A stretch of 53,956 nt of DNA from Muribaculaceae bacterium. GTDB lineage: Bacteria; Bacteroidota; Bacteroidia; Bacteroidales; Muribaculaceae. A model generated the notes under the pieces. That model did no database searches and was not told the origin of the DNA. It was given only the letters and a program-made list of their open reading frames with translations. Every line of letters starts with the position of its first letter. Within the stretch, counting starts at the first letter, position 1. Of the stretch, positions 1 to 8,505 are shown piece after piece. Location: positions 65,623-119,578 of the forward strand of contig JAFLTR010000002.1 of NCBI GenBank assembly GCA_022509205.1, given 5' to 3'. The translations under genes were made by a program, and so were the position numbers.

Positions 1-1376
1 CATACGTTTTTTTAAAACCTTTAGACCGACTCCTTGTCAATCTCTCTCTCAACGGCAATATGGAATTATGGAGGTATATTCACCTTTCCATAAAATGGAA
101 TGTCGCTTCAATTTTCATATTCATAGGTTTTGTCCTGTTTTTGGGGATTGTCTCGGGAATAATGCCGGCCTTTTATACCTCAAGTTACAAGCCGATTGAT
201 GTGGTGAACGGGGTTATTAAGACCAAGAACAGACAAATATTTGGTAAAATATTTATTGTTTTTCAGAATGTTCTGGCCATTATTTTGATTTCATTGGCAA
301 TCGTAATGGAAAATCAGTTAAACCACATGAGAAATATGCCAATGAATTCTAATACAAGAAATATTTATAAGATTGATTGTTTCTTTGAAAACTATGATGA
401 AGTCCTTCCTCTTGTTGACAGATTAATTAAAATCCCTGAAATAACCAAAATTGGTTATGGCTTAAATTATCCCGGTTTTATCGGTAATTATCGGACGATA
501 AAAATTTCTGAAGATGAAGATATCCAGCTCGGTTTTATGCGCGGAGACAGAAATTATTTTGACATTATGGGTTTGAAAATAATATCAGGTGACTCAGATC
601 CAAAAGAATCCGGGAAACTATATTTGAGTGAATCGGCGGCTAATGGTATGGAGGTGGCTGATGGGGAAAATGCCTCAAAATATCTGAATTCCATTTATCT
701 TAACGGAACAACTGTAAGTTCTTATGGCGGAACTTATAAGAATGTACCTAATAAAAATGCATCTAATTCAGAATTTAACTTTAATTCTGTATTTATCTTG
801 TCAGATGGTGTTAACATGTCTTTCGGTGGCACAATCATATTGGCAACATCCGAAGAATCTTCTGAACTTGAAAATAAAATTTTAGAGGCTTATGGAGATT
901 ATATAAAGGAACTTCGTGGAGTGTACTTAGAACCATGGAAAAAGGGGTTCATCTCCAATTTGAAAGAAGAATATTTTGTTCCCGTTAAATCCACGATCGT
1001 CCTACTGGAGATTTTTATGGGATTGTCAGTAATGATTTCTCTCTTAGGATTAATAGCAATGAGCACTTACTACGCCAATGAGAATACCAAGGGGATTGCC
1101 ATAAGGAAAGTGCTTGGAAGTGATGTTAAAGGTGAAATTTGGAGAAATATCAGATTGTATATGATTCTTGTTTTGATAGCCATTGCCGTGGCAGTTCCTG
1201 TGGCAATAGTTATTTCAAGAGAATATCTTTCAAAGTTTGCCTACAGGATTGAAAATTACTGGTGGATTTTCATAGTGGCATCTGTGGGATCTCTTTTGAT
1301 AGCCTTCCTTTCCGTCTACTGGCAGATTTCAAGGTCGGCATACGTCAATCCGGCTACTGAACTCAAAAAAGAATAA
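1..1376 (+). CDS. ABC transporter permease, FtsX/MacB-like (5'-truncated by window edge)
   Basis: C-terminal part of a membrane permease of the FtsX/MacB ABC exporter type. The frame is open without a stop from base 3, so the apparent Met at base 60 is internal and the true start lies before the window. The visible part opens with a hydrophobic helix followed by the P-I-D-V-V-N-G family turn, then a second helix, an extracytoplasmic domain of about 200 residues, and three C-terminal helices. The last helices enclose A-I-R-K-V-L-G, the cytoplasmic coupling segment typical of FtsX permeases that contacts the ATPase. It ends P-A-T-E-L-K-K-E, a common ending in Bacteroidota paralogues. These permeases usually export lipids or peptides or act mechanically; the substrate cannot be read here. 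The ATPase is not in the window. Confidence 0.88.
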   Translation, partial: YVFLKPLDRLLVNLSLNGNMELWRYIHLSIKWNVASIFIFIGFVLFLGIVSGIMPAFYTSSYKPIDVVNGVIKTKNRQIFGKIFIVFQNVLAIILISLAIVMENQLNHMRNMPMNSNTRNIYKIDCFFENYDEVLPLVDRLIKIPEITKIGYGLNYPGFIGNYRTIKISEDEDIQLGFMRGDRNYFDIMGLKIISGDSDPKESGKLYLSESAANGMEVADGENASKYLNSIYLNGTTVSSYGGTYKNVPNKNASNSEFNFNSVFILSDGVNMSFGGTIILATSEESSELENKILEAYGDYIKELRGVYLEPWKKGFISNLKEEYFVPVKSTIVLLEIFMGLSVMISLLGLIAMSTYYANENTKGIAIRKVLGSDVKGEIWRNIRLYMILVLIAIAVAVPVAIVISREYLSKFAYRIENYWWIFIVASVGSLLIAFLSVYWQISRSAYVNPATELKKE

Positions 1377-1555
1377 CCTCATCCCTTTTATATGCATAAA
1401 AAACAGAGATAAAGAAACCATCAGGTATGATAATCCGGATAAAATGATTAATTTTAAATTGGCTTTTTCTAAATCCAAAAGAAGTTAAGCCGAACTTATT
1501 TTAAATTAGCATACAAATTAAGGAACCCAATAATAACCGGCTACTTGTAATAGAA

Positions 1556-1855
1556 ATGCATAGATCTGCGGAAAGACTTCTTAAAGAAAAAGAAGAATTA
1601 AAAAAAATTGCTCAATCACAATCCCATAGGAAATTGAAATATTTGGCTTTATTCTTCATTTCAGTTGGTATTGCTTTATTAGTAATTATGATTATATGGT
1701 TTGAAAATCTTTCACGAGAAGCCTATCTTGTTATGAGGGGATGTGCGGGTCTGTTCACCATCTTTTTTGCCATAACTGTTACAATCTATCTTTATAAAAT
1801 AAATGCCACATATCACAAGCAAAAGTATAAGACCACCAAAGATAAAAGAATTTAG
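1556..1855 (+). CDS. Small two-helix membrane protein, unknown function
   Basis: A 99-residue protein I do not recognise. It has a charged, Lys/Glu-rich amphipathic N-terminus (residues 1-25), two hydrophobic helices (about 29-48 and 58-80) and a basic C-terminal tail, so it is probably an inner-membrane protein with both ends in the cytoplasm. It follows the permease gene by about 180 AT-rich bases, and no promoter stands out. It could be an accessory of the exporter or an unrelated gene. The coding call rests on an uninterrupted frame with a sensible membrane pattern. Confidence 0.5.
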   Translation: MHRSAERLLKEKEELKKIAQSQSHRKLKYLALFFISVGIALLVIMIIWFENLSREAYLVMRGCAGLFTIFFAITVTIYLYKINATYHKQKYKTTKDKRI

Positions 1856-1900
1856 ATAAAAATTATTATCCGGGAAAATTTCCAATCCCATTTTATAAGT

Positions 1901-1976
1901 GAACTTTTGGGAAAGTTCAAATAGGGCGGAAACTTTCTTGTTTCTGAGATTTAATTCGGAAGTCGGGAGACTTCCG
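1901..1976. repeat. Two strong hairpins downstream of the small membrane protein
   Basis: GAACTTTTGGGAAAGTTC (1901-1918) and CGGAAGTCGGGAGACTTCCG (1957-1976) each form a stem of 6-8 bp with a short loop. They lead into the tandem array at 2002-2456, and the first uses the same GAACTT/AAGTTC arms as the array. They may act as terminators or RNA-protecting hairpins, but no long T-tract follows either. Confidence 0.6.
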
Positions 1977-2001
1977 CACCAATAACGTTAGTTGATGGTA
2001 A

Positions 2002-2456
2002 GGTTTTTTCAAAAATCCAAAAAATAGAACTTAAGAAAAGTTCTTCCCCTTAATTGCTGATTGGCTGTTAATGGGAAGGATTTTTTCAAAATCCTCACAC
2101 TATTTATATGAGAACTTATGAAAAGTTCTTCCCCTTAATTGCTGTGTAATCAAATAATGGATGGATTTTTTCAAAAATCCAAATATTGAACTAAAGAAAA
2201 GTTCTTCCCATTAATTGTGAGTATCAAATAATGGATGGATTTTTTTAAAATCCAATAATAGAACTTAAGAAAAAGTTCTTCCCATTAATTGCGAGTATCA
2301 AATAATGGATGGATTTTTTCAAAAATCCAATAATAGAACTTAAGAAAAGTTCTTCCCCTTAATTGCGAGTATCTAATAATGGATGGATTTTTTCTAAAAT
2401 CCAATAATAGAACTTAAGAAAAGTTCTCCCCGTTAATTGCGAGTATCAAATAGCGG
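2002..2456. repeat. Tandem repeat array, about six units, 74-bp period, two hairpins per unit
   Basis: The inverted repeat GGATTTTTTCAAAAATCC or a close variant starts at 2002, 2078, 2163, 2237, 2311 and 2385. The last four are exactly 74 bases apart; the first two are diverged and spaced 76 and 85. Each is followed by a second inverted repeat, GAACTTAAGAAAAGTTC, then a conserved TTCCCCTTAATTGC tract and GAGTATCAAATAATGGAT. Both hairpin arms are largely conserved, which argues for structure rather than coding. No open frame crosses the array. Confidence 0.85.
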
Positions 2457-2650
2457 ATAATCATTAAATTAAATCTTTTATTTTGTGTTCATTAAAACTC
2501 TAACGCGGATTTTCTTCTTAGACTCCAAGGCATTCACGAGGGGCTTTAGATTGTCTTTTCTTATTTATCTTGGAATTTGCGAATATCCACACTATAATTA
2601 TTTTTTTCATTATAAAACTAAATTTTTAGTTGCATATTAAATTTTTTAAT

Positions 2651-2658
2651 TATATTTG
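2651..2658 (+). promoter_or_regulatory. Promoter -7 element for the BlaI/M56 operon
   Basis: TATATTTG matches the Bacteroidota -7 consensus TAnnTTTG and lies 47 bases before the BlaI start. An upstream TTG-containing -33 box near 2626-2633 is plausible but off the ideal spacing. BlaI-type repressors usually autoregulate, so an operator may overlap this site. Confidence 0.45.
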
Positions 2659-2705
2659 CAGTGTGATATGATTCTAAATTTTGTAAATTCTAATAAATCA
2701 TTGTT

Positions 2706-3077
2706 ATGAAGCCACTTACAGAAAAAGAGGAAGAAGTGATGAGGAAACTCTGGACTAAAGATGAGATGATTGCAAGAGAAATATGGGATCAATACCCCGA
2801 ACCAAGACCCCATTTTAACACCTTACTCACATTTTTGAGAATTTTGGAACAAAAAGGATGGGTAAAACATCGTACAATCGGGAACACAAACCTTTACCGG
2901 GCCATTGTGAGTCGTGAAGAAGTTGGTAAAAATTCTCTCAAGACCCTAATTACGAACTTCTTCAACGGGTCTGCCGCCGGAATGGTCAACGCATTGCTTA
3001 AGGATGAAAATCTCTCGGATGAAGAAATAAAAGAATTGATTGATTTGGTTGAAAACCGAAAACAAACAAGAAATTAA
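2706..3077 (+). CDS. BlaI/MecI/CopY family transcriptional repressor
   Basis: A 123-residue winged-helix repressor of the BlaI/MecI/CopY (Penicillinase_R) family and of the usual family length. The N-terminus (L-T-E-K-E-E-E-V-M-R-K-L-W) is the family's first helix. The recognition helix follows around N-T-L-L-T-F-L-R-I-L, then the wing K-G-W-V-K-H-R. The C-terminal half (about 75-118) is the helical dimerisation region. It ends five bases before the M56 peptidase gene, the standard BlaI-BlaR arrangement in which the membrane peptidase relieves repression. Regulated genes in Bacteroidota are usually not beta-lactamases; the signal here is unknown. Confidence 0.93.
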   Translation: MKPLTEKEEEVMRKLWTKDEMIAREIWDQYPEPRPHFNTLLTFLRILEQKGWVKHRTIGNTNLYRAIVSREEVGKNSLKTLITNFFNGSAAGMVNALLKDENLSDEEIKELIDLVENRKQTRN

Positions 3078-3082
3078 AAATT

Positions 3083-4498
3083 ATGATTCATTATTCTTTT
3101 ATAGGATACATGTTGGCATCAGCGATCATTATGATCGTCTGTGTTATTGCCTATCGGCTGTTGTTGGAGAATAAAGTCAGACCATCAGCAAATAGACTTA
3201 TTTTGCTTTCAATTTATGCCATCTCATTTATCATTCCACTGTTGAGTGCAGTTATTCCCTTTTCTAAAAGTGAAACAGGAATTGAGATTGGTCTGCCGGT
3301 ATTTACAGGAGTAACTGAAAACATTAATGAGGAAACAGCAGGTCGATCCCTTGACATTCATGAGATACTACTTGGGATTTCTTTTATTTATTACCTTGGT
3401 CTTTTCCTCACTTTCCTCATTAGTCTTTTTTCCATAGGGCATCTCTTTTCACTTTTGAGAAAATCAAAGAAAATGGAATTTGAAGATGTGGAAATATACG
3501 TGCATGGCAATAAAAAGTTATCCTCCTTCTCATGGTTTAATAAAATATTTCTGCACAAAGATTCACTCAATTCTAACCACAAAGACTTGCAGATGTTAAT
3601 TTCTCATGAGAAAGCTCATTTAGATAAAGGACATTGGATGGATCTCGGTTTGGCACAAATAATTTTGATTTTTCAATGGTTCAATCCTGCAGCACGTTTT
3701 ATGAGGAATGAGCTGCAACGGATTCATGAATATGAAGCAGACGAAACAGTCTTGAAATCAGGAATAGATGAAAAAGATTATCAAATGCTTTTGATACAAA
3801 ATATTTCAGGAAATCGGTATTCAGGCCTGACCGATGGATTGAATAATTGTTCACTTAAAAAACGAATCATTATGATGAAGAAAACAAAATTCAAGAAAGA
3901 CTGGGTAACCAGAGGAATCGCAGTCTGTTGCTTCGCGATTCTCGGTGGATTTATTATCCATATCCCGGCTATGGCAAGTGTCTTAGAAACGGCTCCCCTA
4001 TCGACCGAATCCAATGAAAAATTGGCTACCATTAATTCGGTTGATATTAAGGAACCCGAGGTTGACAAACCTTTGGCAGTAACGAAAGTGAATGCAATTA
4101 CTAAATCTGATAAACAATCCACCGGAGATCCGCAAGGAAATAATTCCGTAAAGCAAAAAGGGACTCTTGATCGGTATCCTGATGCTTATATTGAAGTAGA
4201 TAAGGCTGCAGAGTATGAGGGCGGTCAGTCACAATTGCTAAAGGATCTTATCGAAACAATTAATTATCCTGAAGATGCAAAAGAGAAAAAAATTCAAGGA
4301 AGAGTTGTAGTGAGATTCCAGATTAATACTAACGGGACTCTTAGTAATTGTGAAGTGGTCTACTCTCAAAATCCAATCTTAGATGAGGCGGCCTTGAAAG
4401 CTGTAGAAAATCTTCCCGGGAAATGGCAACCGGCAGAAGTTGACGGCAAGCCCGTTGCATCCGTTTTCAACTTGCCGGTCACTTTTAAACTTAAATAA
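3083..4498 (+). CDS. M56 (BlaR1-like) membrane metallopeptidase with C-terminal TonB domain
   Basis: A 471-residue sensor-protease partner of the BlaI repressor. N-terminal helices lie at about 5-25, 38-60 and 95-125. The M56 zinc site is H-E-K-A-H at 175-179, with the downstream third-ligand/helper motif E-Y-E-A-D at 216-220. A further helix at about 275-297 carries the chain to the periplasm, followed by a linker and a TonB C-terminal domain (about 395-471, with the V-V-V-R-F-x-I-x-x-x-G-x-L signature). The peptidase presumably degrades BlaI when a periplasmic signal is sensed. The fused TonB domain, common in Bacteroidota M56 proteins, suggests contact with an outer-membrane partner or cell wall rather than a beta-lactam-binding domain, which is absent. 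Confidence 0.9.
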   Translation: MIHYSFIGYMLASAIIMIVCVIAYRLLLENKVRPSANRLILLSIYAISFIIPLLSAVIPFSKSETGIEIGLPVFTGVTENINEETAGRSLDIHEILLGISFIYYLGLFLTFLISLFSIGHLFSLLRKSKKMEFEDVEIYVHGNKKLSSFSWFNKIFLHKDSLNSNHKDLQMLISHEKAHLDKGHWMDLGLAQIILIFQWFNPAARFMRNELQRIHEYEADETVLKSGIDEKDYQMLLIQNISGNRYSGLTDGLNNCSLKKRIIMMKKTKFKKDWVTRGIAVCCFAILGGFIIHIPAMASVLETAPLSTESNEKLATINSVDIKEPEVDKPLAVTKVNAITKSDKQSTGDPQGNNSVKQKGTLDRYPDAYIEVDKAAEYEGGQSQLLKDLIETINYPEDAKEKKIQGRVVVRFQINTNGTLSNCEVVYSQNPILDEAALKAVENLPGKWQPAEVDGKPVASVFNLPVTFKLK

Positions 4499-4528
4499 AA
4501 ATCGAATTTTTCTCATACTTTAAAAATT

Positions 4529-4559
4529 TGCTTTGCCTCATAATTTATGGGGCAAAGCA
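4529..4559 (+). terminator. Hairpin terminator after the BlaI/M56 operon
   Basis: TGCTTTGCC (4529-4537) pairs perfectly with GGCAAAGCA (4551-4559) around a 13-base loop, about 30 bases after the M56 stop. The following TTGTTTAG is only a weak T-tract, so termination strength is uncertain. Confidence 0.6.
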
Positions 4560-5025
4560 TTGTTTAGTAAGATCTCAATACGAAAATATTCCCAAGGGAA
4601 TCCACCGCACATTTGAACCATTAGAAAGATTCCTTAATCATGCAGTTTTTGGCACACCAGCGGATTTACGAAATCGAACTCTCCATATCAATTGGAAAAA
4701 TGAAGATCAAATCTCTGAAAAACAATCTGTAAAACTTCAAAATGAGGTTTTGAAAATTACTAAACCCCAAAATGGGGTTTTAGAAACTCCAATCTTTATA
4801 GACCCTCAACAATTAAAGATTTTTGAGAAAAAATTAACAATCAAAGAGATGGCTGTTATAACTTTAATTGCTGAAAATAACCGCATTTCTCTTAAAGAAT
4901 TAGCCGGTAAACCGGGGTTTTCAAAAGGAACTATAGACCGTATTATCAAATCTTTAAAAGAAAAGGGAGTTCTTCAACGTATTGGTTCCAAAAATAATTC
5001 AACCTGGGTAATTTTAATAAAATAA
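4560..5025 (+). pseudogene. Remnant of a gene with a C-terminal winged-helix domain
   Basis: The open frame extends back to a TTG at 4528, but that start sits inside the preceding terminator hairpin, and there is no ATG until about residue 107. This looks like a gene that has lost its 5' end. The C-terminal 60 residues (about 100-165) read as a winged helix: K-E-M-A-V-I-T-L-I, then L-K-E-L-A, S-K-G-T-I-D-R-I-I-K-S-L-K-E-K-G and a wing. This resembles the C-terminal DNA-binding tail of RecG/AlbA_2-type (Schlafen AAA_4) regulators. The front part (residues 20-100) is not recognisable. It could instead be expressed as a short protein from the internal ATG at 4849. Confidence 0.45.
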
Positions 5026-5056
5026 CCGTCGTAATTTACTACAACGGTTACGTAAC

Positions 5057-5356
5057 TTAGTTTAAGTCGAAAAGTTCTTCCCGGATTATTCTCTTAGTTT
5101 CAAGGGAGAATTCTAAACGGGAATAGCGTTCTCCGGTGCATAGAGGACAGCTACATGGATGTCCGGTGTCTTTATATCGTTTACACCATCTGACGTCTTT
5201 TAAATCTTTCCAACTTTCGAATCTCTTTTCTTTACTATAGCCGTTAGTATTGTATCCGGAATAGAAGTACAATTTATGAAGACGTCGATGCCATTTGCGT
5301 ATTGTTTGTTTGCGTCGCCACGCACGTACCGGTTCTCTTTCCATCGTCACGTTCAA
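5057..5356 (-). CDS. Small basic protein with C-S-C-P-L-C motif, unknown function
   Basis: A 99-residue, strongly basic protein. Residues about 10-35 are Arg/Lys/Trp-rich, and a Cys cluster C-x-C-x-x-C (residues about 69-74, in H-P-C-S-C-P-L-C-T-G) is followed by a basic helix. Small proteins with this Cys signature and a W-K-x-x-K-D segment recur in Bacteroidota and elsewhere as hypothetical proteins. I recall some near RtcB-type RNA ligases, but no such ligase is present here. Zinc or nucleic-acid binding is a guess from composition. A second Met at residue 5 is an equally good start. Confidence 0.6.
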   Translation of the reverse strand: MNVTMEREPVRAWRRKQTIRKWHRRLHKLYFYSGYNTNGYSKEKRFESWKDLKDVRWCKRYKDTGHPCSCPLCTGERYSRLEFSLETKRIIREELFDLN

Positions 5357-5596
5357 TTAAAGTCAGCTTGAACGTATTGATAAAAAGATGAATAATATTT
5401 GACATAGCAACTCTTTTATTAATTGATAGAAACTTATTCTTTCTCAAATTTACAATTTTCAATCAAGATATAAAACTATATAAAATTTTCATGAAATCAG
5501 AAAGTAGAGGCTCAACATATTAGAACCCTTAAGTAATAGCTGAGGAAAAACAGATATTCTAAGAAGAATCAAGGGTCTATTCAGCACCGAAGGACT
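5357..5596. other. Intergenic region, weak hairpin only
   Basis: About 240 AT-rich bases between the Cys-rich protein gene and the end of the solute-binding gene. ATTCTAAGAAGAAT near 5559-5572 can fold, and on the minus strand it is followed by a short T-run, so it may be a weak terminator for the long minus-strand operon. No gene or tRNA was seen. Confidence 0.4.
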
Positions 5597-6403
5597 TCAG
5601 TAGGAATCAAGAATATGGCGATAATTGTCGGTTAGACGGAAGGAATCAAACCAGGAATTGAAAGAATGATAAACGGCTGAATCGGAAAGATTGAAAGCCC
5701 ATACTTGAAACTGAGTGAAACTCACACTATTGTCATAGTGTAAATCAGGGTACGTCTCCGCCATTTTTTTAGCTACCTTTTCATTGACCACTGCCAATGG
5801 AATAGTTCCTGAAGCAACTTGCATACATAGCAATTCGTCTGACATATCCTCACCTTCAATAATTTTGATATCACCTCCGATTTCCTCCGAAAGATTCTGC
5901 ATACGATTGATAGCAGATGAACCCGGAGATACATAGACTGTGGTTCCGTGGAGATCCAAAGTAGAATTTATATTCTTTTCCCCGGTAATGGAATCGACAA
6001 GTTGCACAAGCACCAATCTGTCAAGGAAAACACTTTCCGACACAAGGAATCTATTCTTTATATAATTATCGAGTGGCAGAGAAGCCAGAATATCAAAAGC
6101 ACCCGACTCAAGTTTCTCGAATCCTTCGGCTGCATCGTTTATGGGCCATATCTTGATAGGGATAGAGGTGTCCTTGCCAAATCTAAGAGCAATGTCTTTA
6201 TTTATGCCGGCAAGTGAGTCACCATAGAAATAAAGGCTCCCCGGAGAATAAAGCAATGCAATGTCAAGAGTATCGCCCCCCGAATATCCCTCTTTTGGAG
6301 CGGAAGGTAGTCGGCTACAGTTTCTTGCAATCCCCATTACAAAAATAAAGATGGCTATCAGCATCACATACGCCGTTATCTGCAGATACTTTCCTCTTCT
6401 CAT
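5597..6403 (-). CDS. Periplasmic solute-binding protein family 3, MltF-like N-domain only
   Basis: A 268-residue membrane-anchored periplasmic protein. An N-terminal helix at about 9-29 is followed by a two-lobed SBP_bac_3 fold: an opening strand (L-D-I-A-L-L-Y) at about 46, a G-F-E-K-L-E-S-G-A-F-D-I-L motif at about 94, and a lobe-2 L-D-L-H-G-T-T-V-Y-V-S-P-G-S-S segment at about 148. This resembles the amino-acid-binding-like half of lytic transglycosylase MltF, but the catalytic SLT domain is absent and the chain ends after the binding fold. The start overlaps the porin stop by one base (TGATG), so the two are translationally coupled. Ligand is unknown; it may bind a muropeptide or a solute passing the porin. 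Confidence 0.78.
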   Translation of the reverse strand: MRRGKYLQITAYVMLIAIFIFVMGIARNCSRLPSAPKEGYSGGDTLDIALLYSPGSLYFYGDSLAGINKDIALRFGKDTSIPIKIWPINDAAEGFEKLESGAFDILASLPLDNYIKNRFLVSESVFLDRLVLVQLVDSITGEKNINSTLDLHGTTVYVSPGSSAINRMQNLSEEIGGDIKIIEGEDMSDELLCMQVASGTIPLAVVNEKVAKKMAETYPDLHYDNSVSFTQFQVWAFNLSDSAVYHSFNSWFDSFRLTDNYRHILDSY

Positions 6404-8505
6404 CAGTTTGTGAAATCGATAGATAGTCCCATCTCAAGTCTTCTCGGGTTCATGGGATAATGGGGCATAAAGAAATAGTTGGAGGAGAACCATCCCTGGT
6501 TCAAATGACTATACTGCACATAGAAACGTGTCTTATAAAGTCGTGCGTTTACATAAACGTTTATCAAAGGATAATTTCCCACTTTAACAGGTTCGTCTCC
6601 CTGAACATGAAAACTCATGGTGGCCGGTTGATAATTGAGCGACTTATAGGATGTGTAGTAGTCGCAGTCTACTCCAAATTGAACTTTCAAGACTTTGAAA
6701 GCTATAAATTTGAGGAAAAGATTACTATAGACGGTGAGATCAGGAAGCGGCAATATGTCGCTGTTTGAGGTTTTCTGATAATATATGGAGTTGTTCCAGT
6801 GAAGAATGCCGATTTTAAGTTCCTGATTAAGAGAGGCAGAAAAAACCTGAACATTACCACCATACTGCTGCGGGAGAGCCAGGGAATTGAAATAAACATA
6901 ATTCTGGATGTTTTCCACTCCCACACTAAGAGTTGTCTTCGTCCAAGGAATATGAAGGTTCCCTCCTATTTTGTATCTTCTTGTCTTTCCGAAATCGTTG
7001 CTCCATATAAAATGGTTAGATACATATTTTTGCAACAGATATGGTTGTGCAAGATTTGAGAAATGTCCTTCGGCCCAAATATTTATGGAATCTCTTTTCA
7101 CCGGAATTTTAGTCGACACATGACCATTAAGGTCGATATCCCCGGCTGCATCTCCCACAAGTCCGAATTTCACATCGGCTGAATACCTAAGAATATTGCC
7201 CTTGTCTTTCTGAAGTCTTCCTCCGACCCAAAGGAAATTTTTTGTCTCCGAGGGAGGAACATAAACATTTTCAGGAAGCGGAGTCAGATTTTCCTCCATG
7301 TCGGGATCCATGGGTTCAAAGAAAGTAGTCTGTCTGTATTTTTGAATTTGATATGACACATAAGCAGAGAGACCGAATTTCACCCACTTTCTGAATCCTT
7401 CTATAAGTTCAAGACCGATAGAATTGGTCATCATATTCAAGTAGGTGTTATCGAATGTTTCGGTATTGTTAAGATATCTGTTTTCCCAGAATTGATTATT
7501 CTCCGACGCGTTGGTGTCTTGGAATTTATGACGGTTGTGTTGCAAGTCAAAAGAATAAATCACCTTTGCAAGAGGCACATATTCCTCACGTGTGAGAGTA
7601 TCATTGACGGCCACACTCTTCCAATATCCCATTTTATAAGCATGTGTCATATAGAATTCATCCCCGGTCATCCGTGATTGAGCATAGTTCAAGAAAGTGG
7701 GAATGCTCTTTGTATTAACGGAAGTGACACCTGCCTGCACCTCTGCGGGGTCAGTGATATATAGATCATTGGTTATACCTCCGTTCTCTTTAAGCTGTGT
7801 ATAGTAATTGTTGTAGAAAGCCTGGGCTTCATACCGGTCGCCTAAATAGTAGAAAGAAAGCCCCCAGGAAAAATTCTTTACTGCCTGATTCTCATAGGCA
7901 CCTTTGGAATGGAGATATTTGGCTTTACCTCCTATACCAATCCTCCGGTTTACATTCCCCATCAAATCAACATTCAGAAGATCTTGATGGGTCTCCTTGC
8001 TTCCTGCAAAACCATATTGCAGGATGGTAGAGGGGACATATACATTATAGAATTTCTGATTTGAGAAAGAGGGCAACCATCTGTCGAGAGCATCCCGGAA
8101 AAAGAAAGTATATCTTTCGGGTCTTTCAAAAAATATCATGTTTATACCCTCTGCTCCGAAACCACCCGTAGTGACATAAGCATCGCTTTGGAGAGCCGGA
8201 ACGGAATAACGTTGATAATTATATGTGAGAGTATCTATATAAGATTCCACATGATCACCAAGTGGAAATGTCAGAGTCCACGCCGAGCCTTCCTTAATTG
8301 TATCTCCTTTTACCTGAGCAGCCACTTCTCCATCTTTGAAAGAACTTGCAAGCTTACTGACTCCCTGGCCATTATTTGAAGGTCTTTGTGCCCACAAAGG
8401 CACAAAAAGGCAAAGAGTCAGAAGCAACAGCATTATATATCTTTGCTGCCACTCCCGACAATAAATTTTTCTCAAACCCTGGTTATTTCTATCTACTAAC
8501 TTCAC
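6403..8505 (-). CDS. Putative porin, Porin_10-type outer-membrane beta-barrel
   Basis: A 700-residue outer-membrane protein resembling the Bacteroidota putative-porin (Porin_10) family. A hydrophobic signal segment (about 25-40, ending L-W-A-Q) is followed by a conserved N-terminal section (D-T-L-x-Y-N-Y-Q-R). The rest is alternating amphipathic strands rich in Tyr, Phe and Asn, ending in a C-terminal strand with L-S-I-D-F. The frame starts with a GTG that shares one base with the preceding stop; an ATG at residue 25 (8433) is an alternative but leaves a signal peptide without basic residues. It lies between the HMA protein and the solute-binding protein, so it may form the diffusion channel of this uptake cluster. 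The cargo is not evident. Confidence 0.85.
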   Translation of the reverse strand: MKLVDRNNQGLRKIYCREWQQRYIMLLLLTLCLFVPLWAQRPSNNGQGVSKLASSFKDGEVAAQVKGDTIKEGSAWTLTFPLGDHVESYIDTLTYNYQRYSVPALQSDAYVTTGGFGAEGINMIFFERPERYTFFFRDALDRWLPSFSNQKFYNVYVPSTILQYGFAGSKETHQDLLNVDLMGNVNRRIGIGGKAKYLHSKGAYENQAVKNFSWGLSFYYLGDRYEAQAFYNNYYTQLKENGGITNDLYITDPAEVQAGVTSVNTKSIPTFLNYAQSRMTGDEFYMTHAYKMGYWKSVAVNDTLTREEYVPLAKVIYSFDLQHNRHKFQDTNASENNQFWENRYLNNTETFDNTYLNMMTNSIGLELIEGFRKWVKFGLSAYVSYQIQKYRQTTFFEPMDPDMEENLTPLPENVYVPPSETKNFLWVGGRLQKDKGNILRYSADVKFGLVGDAAGDIDLNGHVSTKIPVKRDSINIWAEGHFSNLAQPYLLQKYVSNHFIWSNDFGKTRRYKIGGNLHIPWTKTTLSVGVENIQNYVYFNSLALPQQYGGNVQVFSASLNQELKIGILHWNNSIYYQKTSNSDILPLPDLTVYSNLFLKFIAFKVLKVQFGVDCDYYTSYKSLNYQPATMSFHVQGDEPVKVGNYPLINVYVNARLYKTRFYVQYSHLNQGWFSSNYFFMPHYPMNPRRLEMGLSIDFTN

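Noticed and set aside
2002..2456. CRISPR-like array
   Set aside because: The whole 74-bp unit repeats, including the would-be spacers, and no cas genes are nearby.
3781..4122. 113-codon minus-strand frame
   Set aside because: Shadow of the M56 peptidase gene.
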